Shown here one piece after another: positions 37,971-47,227 of a stretch of DNA of 64,000 nt (position 1 is the stretch's first letter; every line of letters begins with the position of its first letter). The notes beneath the pieces were generated by a model, which was not told the DNA's origin, ran no database searches, and saw nothing but the letters and a program-made list of their open reading frames with translations. Where the stretch lies: NCBI RefSeq assembly GCF_900114655.1, contig NZ_FOTT01000009.1, positions 27,579 through 91,578 on the forward strand, written 5' to 3'. The stretch comes from Candidatus Frackibacter sp. WG13. Its GTDB lineage: Bacteria; Bacillota; Halanaerobiia; Halobacteroidales; Acetohalobiaceae. Position numbers and translations under genes: made by a program.

Positions 37971-39321
37971 TGATATCACTCCTATCTATTCTTCTTAATT
38001 TATCTAAATTTAAGTATCCCGGTATCTTTCTATTAGCCGCTAAGATAGACTCTACCGCCCAATCTAAATCTACCATATTCTTATTACTATAGATTTCATA
38101 ATTTTTTCTTAGATGAGGTGGAGTCATAATCAACATAATTACGTTAGCCCCCGCCTGCAAAGCCTTTTCTTGACCTTCTGGATCTAGAGAGGCTATGGCA
38201 GTAGTAGCTGGAATAAAGACATTTTGACATACTAATCTCATAACTGCTATTACCTTTAACGATAGTAATAGATCTCCAGAATCTATATCTTCATACGGTG
38301 TACTATCTGCTGGTAGGAATGGCCCGATACCGATCATATGAATCCCATATTTCTTATGAAACAGAATGTCTTTGGCTAAATCACCTATAGTTTGATTTGG
38401 CAATCCAATTATACTCCCTGAGCCTGTAATATAACCTAACTCTTTAAGCCACTTAATATGTTGTAAACGTTCTTCATAATTATCATCCGGATGAATCTCT
38501 TTAAATAATTTTTGATTAGCGGCCTCAATCTTTAGTAGATAGTTATTAGCTCCTGCTTCTTTAAATAATCTATATTCCTCTTCACTTCTTTCGCCTAAAC
38601 TTAGGGTAATCCTCATTCCAAATTCCTCTTTAATCCTCTTGATAATTCTAATTATTTTATCTGTAGTATACCACGGGTCTTCCCCTGACTGTAGAATTAC
38701 CGTTTCTATTCCCATTTCATATATTTCACGAGTAGATTCTATAATTTCATCTTCAGTCATTCTATATCTTGTTAAACCTTTATTCTGCTTTCGCACCCCA
38801 CAATAATTACATCCTTTATTGCAATTATTTGAAAACTCAATAGCTGCCCTAACATCAACTGTATCTTTTACAGTCTCCTTCCTAATACGATTAGCTGCTA
38901 AAAATAGAGCATCCAACTCTTCTTCTGTATCTGCTTCTAAAAGTACTTTTATCTCTGATAGATTTAAAACTTCATCTTTTGCTACTTTCTTTAAAGTACG
39001 CATGAAGTTTGGATTAATATTTAATTCCCAAAGATCACTCCAATCGGATAAACGATTCTTTTTCTCTATGTCATATATATCTTGCCATTCAATATCTTTA
39101 GCATCAATCAATTCCTTGATTTGTGACTTATATTGCTTAGAAAACCTAATTGCCGTAGTGCAGGCCGAACCAATGCCTGATGGCGTTGGTATTAATTCTA
39201 TTTCAAAACCATGTTGACGTAATAGTTGATCAGCCTGTAGCATATGATGCGTAGATGAACAGATTAAGACTGATTCCTCCTCTGTTTCACTTTGCTTAAT
39301 AAATTTATCTCTTAAAGCCAT
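37948..39321 (-). CDS. hydE: [FeFe] hydrogenase maturase HydE with an N-terminal DUF3343 domain
   Basis: 457 aa, about 100 residues longer than ordinary HydE. Residues about 17-87 resemble DUF3343, a putative Se/S carrier-like domain: LICSSTHHMLQADQLLRQHG then IPTPSGIGSACTTAIRF with Cys54 at the conserved position. The rest is the radical-SAM HydE domain with CNKGCNYC (C167, C171, C174), ILQSGEDPW and PFLPADSTP. HydE acts with HydG and HydF to build the dithiomethylamine-bridged 2Fe subcluster. Operon hydG-hydE-hydF on the minus strand. Confidence 0.93.
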   Translation of the reverse strand: MALRDKFIKQSETEEESVLICSSTHHMLQADQLLRQHGFEIELIPTPSGIGSACTTAIRFSKQYKSQIKELIDAKDIEWQDIYDIEKKNRLSDWSDLWELNINPNFMRTLKKVAKDEVLNLSEIKVLLEADTEEELDALFLAANRIRKETVKDTVDVRAAIEFSNNCNKGCNYCGVRKQNKGLTRYRMTEDEIIESTREIYEMGIETVILQSGEDPWYTTDKIIRIIKRIKEEFGMRITLSLGERSEEEYRLFKEAGANNYLLKIEAANQKLFKEIHPDDNYEERLQHIKWLKELGYITGSGSIIGLPNQTIGDLAKDILFHKKYGIHMIGIGPFLPADSTPYEDIDSGDLLLSLKVIAVMRLVCQNVFIPATTAIASLDPEGQEKALQAGANVIMLIMTPPHLRKNYEIYSNKNMVDLDWAVESILAANRKIPGYLNLDKLRRIDRSDINGRNTTG

Positions 39322-39339
39322 AACTTTTCACCTCAATTC

Positions 39340-40719
39340 TTATAAATATATATCCCTTACTCCCTCTTTAACCTCTTCAATTCTTTTTTTAGTTCTTTTT
39401 CTTAACTTTGAGTCTTCAATTTTTCTTAATTGCTCCGAAATTAACCTTTCCCCAGATCTTTTTGTTTCACGTGAAGCATAATCTTCTAGGTATTCTTGGA
39501 AAGTAATCAAAGCATTAGGTTGACAGAACTTATGAATCTCCCCTACTTTAGCTAAATCCATAAATCTTTCTCCAGTTCGTTCTGTCCTATAGCAAGCAGT
39601 ACAGAAACTTGGCAAATAATCTGAATCACAAATTCCTTTAATTACTTTATCTGGCGTTCTATGGTCAGCAGTTCTAAACTGTTTAGCATCAGCCTTTTCC
39701 TTTATATTCTCTTCCTTATAACCGCCTGGGTCAGTACATGATCCCGCACTCATTTGAGAAATTCCTAACTCTAATAATTCCTCTCTTAACTCAACTCCTT
39801 CCCTAGTAGAAAGAATCATTCCAGTATAAGGTACAGCTAAACGAATAATAGCCACTAATTTTTTAAACTCTTCATCCGAAACTGGCGCAGGAATATCTTC
39901 TTTATCAACCCCAAACGCAGGTTTCCATCTAGGAATAGAGATTGTATGTGGACCAACTCCATATTCTTCTTCTAAATGAATAGCATGTTCTAACATTGCT
40001 AAAACCTCATATTTATAATCATATAGACCAAATAAGACTCCTAAACCAATATCATCTATCCCAGCTTCCATAGCCCTATCCATAGCAGTCAAATGGTACT
40101 CATAATCAGACTTTGGCCCAGAAGGATGCATCTGCTCATAAGTTTGTGGATGATAGGTTTCTTGGAATAATTGATAAGTTCCAATTCCGGCTGCTTTTAA
40201 TTTCTTAAAATCTTCTACTTCTACAGCTGCTACATTAACATTTACCCGCCGTATATCTCCACTCTCATAGACAGCTTCTATTGCTTCTACTACTTTTTCT
40301 ATCGAAGCGGCTCTAGGATCTTCTCCAAACTCAATTAGAATTCTTTTATGCCCCATCTTCTCTATTACTTTAACTTGTTGGCCAATCTCTTCCAGAGTTA
40401 GACTAATCCTTTTTAAATCCCGATTATCTTTTCTAAATCCACAATATAAACAGTTATTAATACACTTATTACTAATATACAATGGCGCAAAAAGAACTAC
40501 ACGATCACCATAAATTTCATCTTTAATATTTCTAGCAACCATAAATATTTGCTCTATTAACTTTTGATCTTCTACTTGCAATAAAGCAGCTGTTTCCTCT
40601 AAGGTTAAACCCTTCTTCTCTCTCGCTTTATCTATGATTTTTATAATTTTATTTCTTGAATTATCTTGGTTGTCTATAAGTATCTCCTCAATCTTCTTAT
40701 GATTAATGATGCTAGTCAT
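39340..40719 (-). CDS. hydG: [FeFe] hydrogenase maturase HydG
   Basis: Radical-SAM tyrosine lyase that makes CO and cyanide ligands. 459 aa. The radical-SAM cluster motif is CINNCLYC (about C86, C90, C93). The C-terminal auxiliary cluster motif is CX2CX22C (about C373, C376, C399), with the diagnostic TACYRTERTG. The ATG at 40719 has AAAGGAGG just upstream, so the longer frame from 40758 is rejected. A parS-like site (39463-39478) lies inside the coding sequence. Confidence 0.96.
   Translation of the reverse strand: MTSIINHKKIEEILIDNQDNSRNKIIKIIDKAREKKGLTLEETAALLQVEDQKLIEQIFMVARNIKDEIYGDRVVLFAPLYISNKCINNCLYCGFRKDNRDLKRISLTLEEIGQQVKVIEKMGHKRILIEFGEDPRAASIEKVVEAIEAVYESGDIRRVNVNVAAVEVEDFKKLKAAGIGTYQLFQETYHPQTYEQMHPSGPKSDYEYHLTAMDRAMEAGIDDIGLGVLFGLYDYKYEVLAMLEHAIHLEEEYGVGPHTISIPRWKPAFGVDKEDIPAPVSDEEFKKLVAIIRLAVPYTGMILSTREGVELREELLELGISQMSAGSCTDPGGYKEENIKEKADAKQFRTADHRTPDKVIKGICDSDYLPSFCTACYRTERTGERFMDLAKVGEIHKFCQPNALITFQEYLEDYASRETKRSGERLISEQLRKIEDSKLRKRTKKRIEEVKEGVRDIYL
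39463..39478. promoter_or_regulatory. parS-like site inside hydG
   Basis: TGTTTCACGTGAAGCA differs from the parS consensus TGTTNCACGTGAAACA at one base. It is about 2 kb from the perfect parS in parB and is a likely ParB loading site. Confidence 0.7.
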
Positions 40720-40743
40720 CCGTATTCCTCCTTTAATTAATAT

Positions 40744-40772
40744 TAAAAGCCTATCCAAGTTGGATAGGCTTT
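40744..40772 (-). terminator. Strong hairpin just upstream of hydG
   Basis: AAAAGCCTATCC and GGATAGGCTTTT form a perfect 12-bp stem around a 5-base loop, followed on the minus strand by TTTTAATATT. It sits about 25 bases before the hydG start codon. It could end parB transcription or act as an attenuator for hydG-hydE-hydF. Confidence 0.75.
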
Positions 40773-41096
40773 TATAATCTAGTTAAAGTAGTCTAATTTT
40801 AGACATACTTCTCCTTAAGCTATCTTTATGATTAGGTTCCCCCCTCTCACTTAGATTAAAAGAATATTATTTTCTCCTTTAAAACAGGTAGCCCCATTTT
40901 ATTAGAGAATGTTTCACATGAAACATTTTCATGTGAAACACTTTTTAGTATATTTTACTTTTCAACAACGCCTTTTATGTGTAAGTGAACTTATTATATC
41001 TCTATTATATCATAAATGAATGATTAATTAAGGGATGATTAGAAGATTTTATTCATTAAATTTAAAAAGTATTCATCTTTAAGGTCAAAATAAATT
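40773..41096. other. 324-base spacer between parB and hydG
   Basis: No gene seen. It contains a pair of degenerate parS motifs at 40910-40940. No clear -35/-10 pair for hydG was found. Confidence 0.5.
40910..40940. promoter_or_regulatory. Tandem degenerate parS sites
   Basis: TGTTTCACATGAAACA (40910-40925) is the parS palindrome with one central change (CACATG for CACGTG). It is followed immediately by ATTTTCATGTGAAACA (40925-40940), which matches at 13 of 16 positions. Located downstream of parB. Confidence 0.65.
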
Positions 41097-41957
41097 TTAT
41101 CTATCAAGATACTCTAAAACCCTAGCTAATTCTTCTTCAGAATAATATTCAATAACTATCTGCCCTTTATTCTTCCCGTGTTTTATATTTACAGGAGTTC
41201 CTAATCGTTTCCTTAGTCTATCTTCTATTACCGTTATATTAGGGTCTTTCTGTTTATGGTCAGTCTTCTTCTTTTCTTTCTCTACTTCATCTGTAGTTAA
41301 GCTCTTTATTAGCCTTTCTGTTTCTCTAACTGATAAACCATTCTCTATTATCTCTTTTGCTACTTCGCTCTGCTCTTCAAAAGTATCGAGAGCTAATAGA
41401 GTTCTAGCATGTCCAACAGTTAATGTTTCACGTGAAACAAACTCTTGTACTTTTGGAGCAAGATTTAATAATCGTAAAGAATTAGATATAGCAGAACGAC
41501 TCTTGCCTACACTCTCAGCTACTTCAGCTTGAATTAAATCAAATTCTTCAATCAATCGTTTATATGCTTTAGCTTCTTCTATAGGATTTAAATCTTCTCG
41601 TTGTAAATTTTCAATTAAAGCTACTTCCATCATCTGCTGATTACTATACCTCTGAACTATAGCTGCTATTTCATCTAAACCAGCTAATTTAGCTGCACGC
41701 CAACGCCTCTCTCCAGCCACTAATTGATATTTACCTCTTGCTTTTTCTCTCACAGTTATTGGCTGAATCAAACCATGCTCTTGAATTGAATAACTTAAAT
41801 CTTCCAATAATTCCTCATTAAAGTCTTCACGAGGTTGATATGGATTAGAATTAATCTTTTCAATGTCTATCTTTTTTATTTCATTCTTAGATTCTCCCTC
41901 TGAACTTTGACTAGGAATTAAAGCACCTAACCCTCTCCCCAATCGCTTTTCACTCAC
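41097..41957 (-). CDS. parB: Chromosome-partitioning protein ParB (Spo0J)
   Basis: 286 aa. N-terminal CTPase/ParB domain with NPYQPR, GERRWRAAK and ENLQRED; then the helix-turn-helix region with GKSRSAISNSLRLL, where the Arg is typical of parS-recognising ParB proteins; and a C-terminal dimerisation domain. It binds parS, slides using CTP, and loads SMC. The gene contains a perfect parS site, as in B. subtilis spo0J. The start overlaps parA by 8 bases. Confidence 0.95.
   Translation of the reverse strand: MSEKRLGRGLGALIPSQSSEGESKNEIKKIDIEKINSNPYQPREDFNEELLEDLSYSIQEHGLIQPITVREKARGKYQLVAGERRWRAAKLAGLDEIAAIVQRYSNQQMMEVALIENLQREDLNPIEEAKAYKRLIEEFDLIQAEVAESVGKSRSAISNSLRLLNLAPKVQEFVSRETLTVGHARTLLALDTFEEQSEVAKEIIENGLSVRETERLIKSLTTDEVEKEKKKTDHKQKDPNITVIEDRLRKRLGTPVNIKHGKNKGQIVIEYYSEEELARVLEYLDR
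41424..41439. promoter_or_regulatory. Perfect parS site within parB
   Basis: TGTTTCACGTGAAACA, an exact match to the bacterial parS consensus. The origin side of the chromosome near parB is the usual place. Confidence 0.95.
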
Positions 41958-42711
41958 GATTAACCACTTCCTTTGCTAAGTTAAGGTATGCCTTCGCCCC
42001 TTTCGAACTTTTATCATACAGATTAATAGGTTGTCCAAAGCTTGGGGCTTCACTTAATCTTACATTACGAGGAATAATAGTCTCATATACTTCATTTTCA
42101 AAATAATTACATACTTCGTCTCTAACTTGCTGAGATAAGTTAGTCCGAGAATCATACATAGTTAAAACTACCCCATCAATATCTAGATCCTGATTTAAAT
42201 TATTCTGAACCAAATTAATTGTATTTAAAAGTTGGCTTAAACCTTCTAAAGCATAATATTCACATTGAATTGGAACAATCACTGAATCAGCAGCAGTCAA
42301 CGCATTCAAAGTCAATAAACTCAAAGAAGGAGGACAATCGATCAATATATAATCATAATCCATCTCTATTTCATTAAATGCTTTCTTTAATCTTTCTTCT
42401 CTAGATAACTTAGAGACTAACTCTATTTCCGCACCTGCAAGTTCTAAAGTAGCAGGTGCTAAGTCAAAGTTAATTAACTCTGTATTAACTATAATATCTT
42501 TAAGTTTATAATCATTAACTAAAACATCATAGATGCAATGTGTAATCTCTTTCTTATCTAATCCAACTCCACTACTAGCATTTCCCTGCGGGTCTATATC
42601 CATTAATAGTACTTTTTTATCTAATTCAACTAAACTAGCACCTAAGTTAACAGCAGTAGTACTCTTTCCTACACCGCCTTTTTGATTAACAATTGCTATA
42701 ATCTTCCCCAT
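41950..42711 (-). CDS. parA: Chromosome-partitioning ATPase ParA (Soj)
   Basis: 253 aa. Deviant Walker A KGGVGKSTTAVNLG, Walker B-type DYILIDCPPSLSLLT, and short N-terminus typical of chromosomal Soj. It positions ParB-bound origins and influences DnaA. Between noc and parB. Confidence 0.96.
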   Translation of the reverse strand: MGKIIAIVNQKGGVGKSTTAVNLGASLVELDKKVLLMDIDPQGNASSGVGLDKKEITHCIYDVLVNDYKLKDIIVNTELINFDLAPATLELAGAEIELVSKLSREERLKKAFNEIEMDYDYILIDCPPSLSLLTLNALTAADSVIVPIQCEYYALEGLSQLLNTINLVQNNLNQDLDIDGVVLTMYDSRTNLSQQVRDEVCNYFENEVYETIIPRNVRLSEAPSFGQPINLYDKSSKGAKAYLNLAKEVVNRE

Positions 42712-42731
42712 ATTATCACCTCGAGATTACT

Positions 42732-43613
42732 TTATTCCTTGGGTAAACGAATCTTAACTTCTACATAGTCATCTTCATCAACTTCTTCAAACTCTACTTC
42801 TAATCCACTATCTCTTATATCACGAATAGTCTTCCGGATAGTATTTAAAGAAAGTCTAACATCATTAAAGTATCTAACAACATTAATATTATCTTCGTCT
42901 TCTTCCTCACCATTAATTTCAGCTAACATACCATCAATTAGTTCTTCCATCTCCCTAACTGTGTACTCATTTTCGATCACTTGTTCAATTACGCTTACTT
43001 GTAACTCTTCAGTTGGCAGTTTTAATAAAGCTCTAGCATGTCTTTCTGTAATATTAGGATTTTTGGCCAATTGCTGTACTTCCTCCGAAAGCTTTAATAA
43101 TCTTAATTTATTTGCAATCGTAGATTGACTCTTGCCTATTTGCTCAGCTAATTCCTTCTGTGTTAGGTCAAAGGTTTCTAATAATTTCTTGTAACCTACT
43201 GCTTCTTCTAAAAAATCTAAATCTTTTCGCTGTAAATTTTCAATTAAAGCAATCTCTGCCATTTCCTTTTCAACAAATTCACCAACTATAACTGGAACCT
43301 CTTTTAATCCAATTAATTTACTCGCTCTTAACCTTCGTTCTCCAGCTATTAACTCATATTCATCTTCAGAATTCTTTCTAACTGTTAACGGCTGAATAAT
43401 ACCATGATTCTTAATTGATGATGCTAACTCTTTCAATTCTTCTTCATCAAATTCAATTCTTGGCTGATAAGGATTAGGAATAATTTTATCGACAGGCAAA
43501 TACTCAATGTCCCTTTTTTTTACATTTTTTATCTGTTCTTGACTTATTTCTTCACCATTTGTCTGAGCCCCTTCTTGTTTAAAGCCTAAAAACTTTGTTA
43601 ATTGACTCTTCAT
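42732..43613 (-). CDS. noc: Nucleoid occlusion protein Noc (ParB family)
   Basis: 293 aa ParB paralogue. The N-terminal MKSQLTKFLGFKQEG looks like the amphipathic membrane-targeting helix of B. subtilis Noc. GERRLRA and ENLQRKD mark the CTPase domain. The recognition region reads GKSQSTIANKLRLL, with Gln163 and Lys169 in positions that distinguish Noc from ParB (where Arg is found). Gene order rsmG-noc-parA-parB matches B. subtilis. Noc inhibits division over the nucleoid. No Noc-binding (ATTTCCCGGGAAAT) site was noticed here. Confidence 0.9.
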   Translation of the reverse strand: MKSQLTKFLGFKQEGAQTNGEEISQEQIKNVKKRDIEYLPVDKIIPNPYQPRIEFDEEELKELASSIKNHGIIQPLTVRKNSEDEYELIAGERRLRASKLIGLKEVPVIVGEFVEKEMAEIALIENLQRKDLDFLEEAVGYKKLLETFDLTQKELAEQIGKSQSTIANKLRLLKLSEEVQQLAKNPNITERHARALLKLPTEELQVSVIEQVIENEYTVREMEELIDGMLAEINGEEEDEDNINVVRYFNDVRLSLNTIRKTIRDIRDSGLEVEFEEVDEDDYVEVKIRLPKE

Positions 43614-43700
43614 TGGTACACCTCACCTTTTCATGTAGTACTATTTCAGTTATTAGTTTTATTACTTCTTTAAATACCCCTTAATTTCCTGCTTTAAAAG

Positions 43701-43752
43701 CCTTTTCTAATAATTTTTTCCATTAAATTGAAAAAATAGCCTTTTTAGAAGG
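43701..43752 (-). terminator. Terminator-like nested palindrome
   Basis: CCTTTTCTAA pairs with TTAGAAGG around an inner stem ATTTTTTC/GAAAAAAT. It lies after the secreted-protein gene and before noc on the minus strand. The stems are AT-rich, so its strength is uncertain. Confidence 0.45.
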
Positions 43753-43753
43753 T

Positions 43754-44197
43754 TTACTTCTTTATCTTAAATCTAGTAATTGCTGCTAAATTACCATCAA
43801 TATAAAGTTTAATAGCATAAGTTCCTATCTGATCTGGCACCATTAACTGTTCTTCTGCTTTCTTTTTAAGACTAATATAAGATTTAACTATATTTTGCTT
43901 AAAATTAAATAATTGTAGCTGATTAATAACCCTATCCTTAGGGTCAATCCATTTAACTAAAACTCTATGTTGAATATTATCAGCTTTCCAACTAACATAA
44001 TACTGGACTGCAGGATCTTCACGCAGACTAAATTCCCTTTTAAACTTTAGTGGTAACCCTTTAGAATCTAATCCATTAGTCGTCAAAAGATAATTAAACC
44101 TTACTCCTGAATCCATGCTGAAAACTAAACTAGAACTAAAAAAAATTAAAAACACCATTGAAAGAGTTATTAATGTAAGTTTATTTACTTTGAACAT
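43754..44197 (-). CDS. Secreted protein of unknown function
   Basis: 147 aa, not recognised. An N-terminal signal peptide is likely (basic start, hydrophobic 9-25, SSSLVFS then cleavage near 27). The rest has alternating strand-like segments (REDPAVQYYVSWKADN, HRVLVKWIDPKDRV) and ends GTYAIKLYIDGNLAAITRFKIKK, which reads like an Ig-like beta-sandwich. No cysteines or catalytic motif. It lies between rsmG and noc, an unusual place for an exported protein. Confidence 0.75.
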   Translation of the reverse strand: MFKVNKLTLITLSMVFLIFFSSSLVFSMDSGVRFNYLLTTNGLDSKGLPLKFKREFSLREDPAVQYYVSWKADNIQHRVLVKWIDPKDRVINQLQLFNFKQNIVKSYISLKKKAEEQLMVPDQIGTYAIKLYIDGNLAAITRFKIKK

Positions 44198-44212
44198 TTA
44201 TTAACTCCTTTC

Positions 44213-44932
44213 TTAAGAAATCGGCGCCTGCTTAGGGGTTCCCGCCTGACGAGGGTATTTTTTGGGTGTATTCCTTACCTTATTAATAATTACTAAATTT
44301 CTTTCAGCTTCAGTATAAGGTAAATCAATAGATACTAAATCATAAAATTCAGCACCTAAAGCTTCTATCGCTGATTGTGCTTCAATAACTTCATTCTTAG
44401 CTTCAGCACCTTTCTGTGAAATAAACTGCCCACTAGACTTCAAAAATGGGACTGTATATTCACATAACACATTTAGAGAAGCAACCGCCCTAGCAACTAC
44501 CAAATCATATTGCTCTCTATAGTCAGAATCTTGACCATAATCCTCCGCTCGCCCATGAATAAATTCAATATTACTTAAATTTAGTTCTCTAGATAAATTC
44601 TTTAAAAAAGTTATCCTTTTATTTGTAGAATCTAATAATGATAGTTCGATTTCAGGATTAAGAATCTTTAAAGGTATCCCCGGAAAACCTGCACCTGTAC
44701 CTACATCAATAACTTTAGCCCCAGGACTTAAATCTATTACTTTCATACAAGAAATAGAATCAAGAAAATGTTTGATCACAATCTCACGAGAAGTATCAAT
44801 AGCAGTTAAGTTCATCTTCTTATTCCATTCCTTCAGAACATCTATATAAGTTAAAAACTGATTAACTTGCTTTTCAGAAAGCTCCAAACCTAACTTGTTA
44901 CTTCCTGTTACCAGTAATTCTTTAGTTTCCAT
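44213..44932 (-). CDS. rsmG: 16S rRNA (guanine527-N7)-methyltransferase RsmG (GidB)
   Basis: 239 aa SAM-dependent methyltransferase. SAM motif VIDVGTGAGFPGIPLKI, then LLDSTNKRITFL and the VVARAVASL segment. The C-terminus KYPRQAGTPKQAPIS is highly typical. It methylates G527 of 16S rRNA. Follows the mnmG pair as in the classical mnmE-mnmG-rsmG group, but with a 432-base repeat-filled gap. Confidence 0.96.
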   Translation of the reverse strand: METKELLVTGSNKLGLELSEKQVNQFLTYIDVLKEWNKKMNLTAIDTSREIVIKHFLDSISCMKVIDLSPGAKVIDVGTGAGFPGIPLKILNPEIELSLLDSTNKRITFLKNLSRELNLSNIEFIHGRAEDYGQDSDYREQYDLVVARAVASLNVLCEYTVPFLKSSGQFISQKGAEAKNEVIEAQSAIEALGAEFYDLVSIDLPYTEAERNLVIINKVRNTPKKYPRQAGTPKQAPIS

Positions 44933-45044
44933 GCTTTCACCCCTTTTTTCATTTCGAATATTATCGGCTAAGTAAACCTAGTATTTACAAGAGTTCATAA
45001 GCCCTTATAGATTTACTCACCTCAATAATAATTCTTCAATAACG

Positions 45045-45168
45045 ATTCAACATATATCCTCCGCTTGTCATTCGCTCCGCGTCCTGCTCTACTCATTATC
45101 AAAAAACAGTTTTCCGCCCTCCATGGCTCCAAACTGTTTTTAAGAGTCGCTACGGAAATATGTTGAAT
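45045..45168. repeat. 124-bp element with terminal inverted repeats
   Basis: Ends ATTCAACATAT (45045-45055) and ATATGTTGAAT (45158-45168) are perfect inverted repeats. An internal hairpin AAAAACAGTTT/AAACTGTTTTT spans 45102-45141. There is no coding capacity. It looks like a small non-autonomous or REP-like repeat. Confidence 0.65.
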
Positions 45169-45215
45169 AGAATATTTAAAATGACCAACATCAATAGATT
45201 GTGCTCCAAAACTAA

Positions 45216-45361
45216 CTTTTAACCCGAAAACTCTTTTTGGGCTTCACTGTCTCGCCCAGCCTAAAAATCAAGGCTGGTCGCAAGCCTACGATAGACTCTA
45301 CTTTTAACCCGAAAGCTCTTTTTGGGCTTCACTGTCAACTGTCAACTGTAAATTGTCAACT
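45216..45361. repeat. Direct repeat pair plus heptamer array
   Basis: Two 36-base copies (45216-45251 and 45301-45336; CTTTTAACCCGAAAACTC...) with one difference lie 85 bases apart, separated by the hairpin CCAGCCT/AGGCTGG. An inverted relative lies at 15409-15466. A TTGACAR array (45331-45361) ends the block beside the mnmG stop codon. With 44933-45044, which shows nothing clear, this accounts for the 432-base gap. Confidence 0.65.
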
Positions 45362-45364
45362 ATA

Positions 45365-47227
45365 TTAACCTAATTTGCGTAAATAAACAGTTAACAACGA
45401 TACATCCGCTGGAGAGACTCCAGAAATTCTCGCCGCTTGTCCTACAGAAATCGGTTCTACCTCTTTTAATTTTTCTAAAGCTTCCGCAGATAAACCATTA
45501 ATCTCATCGTAATCTATATTCTCCGGAATCTTTTGGTCCTCTAACTCCCTCTGCTTTTCTATCTGTTTTAGTTGTCGCTGAATATAACCTTCATACTTTA
45601 ATTGAATCTCTATTTCTTCTTTAACTTCTGGTGCTAAATCAGGACGTTCTGGATCAATTGGTGCTAAATCTCCATAATCTAGTTCTGGTCTCCTTAATAA
45701 ACGGGCTATAGTATCAATATTCTTTAATTCTGGTGTGCCAAGTTTCCTTAAATGAGCTTGTATATCCTCCTCAGGATGTAATTTGTATTTCTTTAAACGT
45801 TCTTTTTCTGCTTCAATAGATTCTTTCTTAGTTTCAAATTTTTTATATCTTTCATCAGAAATTAATCCTAGTTCATATCCCAAAGGGGTTAAACGTAAAT
45901 CAGCATTATCTTGTCTCAATAATAATCTATATTCAGCTCGTGAAGTTAACATGCGATAAGGTTCATTAGTTCCTTTAGTTACTAAATCATCAATTAAAAC
46001 ACCAATATATGCTTCAGAACGTTTTAAAATAATAGGTTCTGCCCCTTTAAGCTCCCGAGCCGCATTTATCCCTGCCATTAACCCTTGTCCTGCTGCTTCT
46101 TCATAACCAGAAGTTCCATTAATTTGACCAGCAGTATATAATCCTTTCATTCTCTTGGTTTCTAAAGTAGGTTTTAACTGTAAAGGATTAATACAATCAT
46201 ACTCAATAGCATAGGCCGGTCTCATAATCTTTGCTTCTTCAAAACCAGGTAAAGTACGTAACATCTTTACCTGTACCTGTTGTGGTAAACTTGTAGAGAA
46301 TCCTGAAAGATACATTTCATAAATATATTCTCCTTCAGGCTCAACAAAGATTTGGTGTCTTTCTTTATCAGGATACTTCATCACCTTATCCTCAATTGAT
46401 GGACAATACCTCGGCCCTTCTCCTTCAATAGTGCCACCATATAGAGGTGAAAGATTAATATTCTCTCTAATTACATCATGAGTATCTTCATTAGTTCTAA
46501 CTAACCAACAAGATTGTTGTTCTTTCTTACTAGTACTACTTACATCAGCAAAAGAAAAGGATATATCTTCATCGGTTCCCGGTTGTTCTATTAATTGTGA
46601 AAAGTCTATAGTTCTTTTATCAACCCGAGGTGGAGTTCCTGTTTTAAATCGTCTAATATCAAATCCTAATTCCTTTAAGTTACTAGATAATGCATTAGCC
46701 GGAAACTGATTATGAGGTCCAGAGTTAAAAGAATAGTTACCAATTATGATTGAGCCTTTGAGAAATGTTCCTGTAGTTAAAATTATTTTATTTCCGCGGA
46801 AATTTAATCCTGTTTTCAACGTAACACCTTTTACTTCGTCATTTTCTACTATTAACTCCTCAACAATTCCTTGTTTTAAATCTAAATTTTCTTCTTCTTC
46901 CAGAGTTTTTTTCATATTTAGATGATAAGCCTTCTTATCAGCTTGGGCTCTTAATGCTTGAACAGCCGGTCCTTTTCCAGTATTTAACATCCTAACCTGA
47001 ATAAATGACTTATCAATATTCTTAGCCATCTCACCACCCAAAGCATCAATTTCACGTACAATATTACTCTTAGCTGGTCCTCCTATTGCCGGATTACAAG
47101 GCATTAACGCTACATTATCTAAATCAACAGTTAAAGCTAAAGTCTTACATCCTGATCTTGCTGCTACCAAAGCTGCTTCACATCCTGCATGGCCAGTACC
47201 AACAACGATTATATCATACTCTTTCAT
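45365..47227 (-). CDS. mnmG: tRNA uridine-5-carboxymethylaminomethyl modification enzyme MnmG, second copy
   Basis: 620 aa FAD-dependent enzyme that, with MnmE, modifies U34 of certain tRNAs. FAD motif [12 protein letters not shown]. Both conserved Cys are present (C44 in [11 protein letters not shown]275 in RYCPSIEDK), and KTGTPPRV and LTTGTFL are canonical. One deviation is [14 protein letters not shown], where family members have AKG. The start overlaps the stop of the first mnmG by 4 bases, so the pair is translationally coupled. This copy is closer to canonical MnmG in several motifs than the upstream one. Confidence 0.92.
   Translation of the reverse strand: MKEYDIIVVGTGHAGCEAALVAARSGCKTLALTVDLDNVALMPCNPAIGGPAKSNIVREIDALGGEMAKNIDKSFIQVRMLNTGKGPAVQALRAQADKKAYHLNMKKTLEEEENLDLKQGIVEELIVENDEVKGVTLKTGLNFRGNKIILTTGTFLKGSIIIGNYSFNSGPHNQFPANALSSNLKELGFDIRRFKTGTPPRVDKRTIDFSQLIEQPGTDEDISFSFADVSSTSKKEQQSCWLVRTNEDTHDVIRENINLSPLYGGTIEGEGPRYCPSIEDKVMKYPDKERHQIFVEPEGEYIYEMYLSGFSTSLPQQVQVKMLRTLPGFEEAKIMRPAYAIEYDCINPLQLKPTLETKRMKGLYTAGQINGTSGYEEAAGQGLMAGINAARELKGAEPIILKRSEAYIGVLIDDLVTKGTNEPYRMLTSRAEYRLLLRQDNADLRLTPLGYELGLISDERYKKFETKKESIEAEKERLKKYKLHPEEDIQAHLRKLGTPELKNIDTIARLLRRPELDYGDLAPIDPERPDLAPEVKEEIEIQLKYEGYIQRQLKQIEKQRELEDQKIPENIDYDEINGLSAEALEKLKEVEPISVGQAARISGVSPADVSLLTVYLRKLG

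Noticed and set aside
45365..47227. Second mnmG as a pseudogene
   Set aside because: Full length, both conserved Cys and the FAD and C-terminal motifs are intact, with no frameshift or stop.
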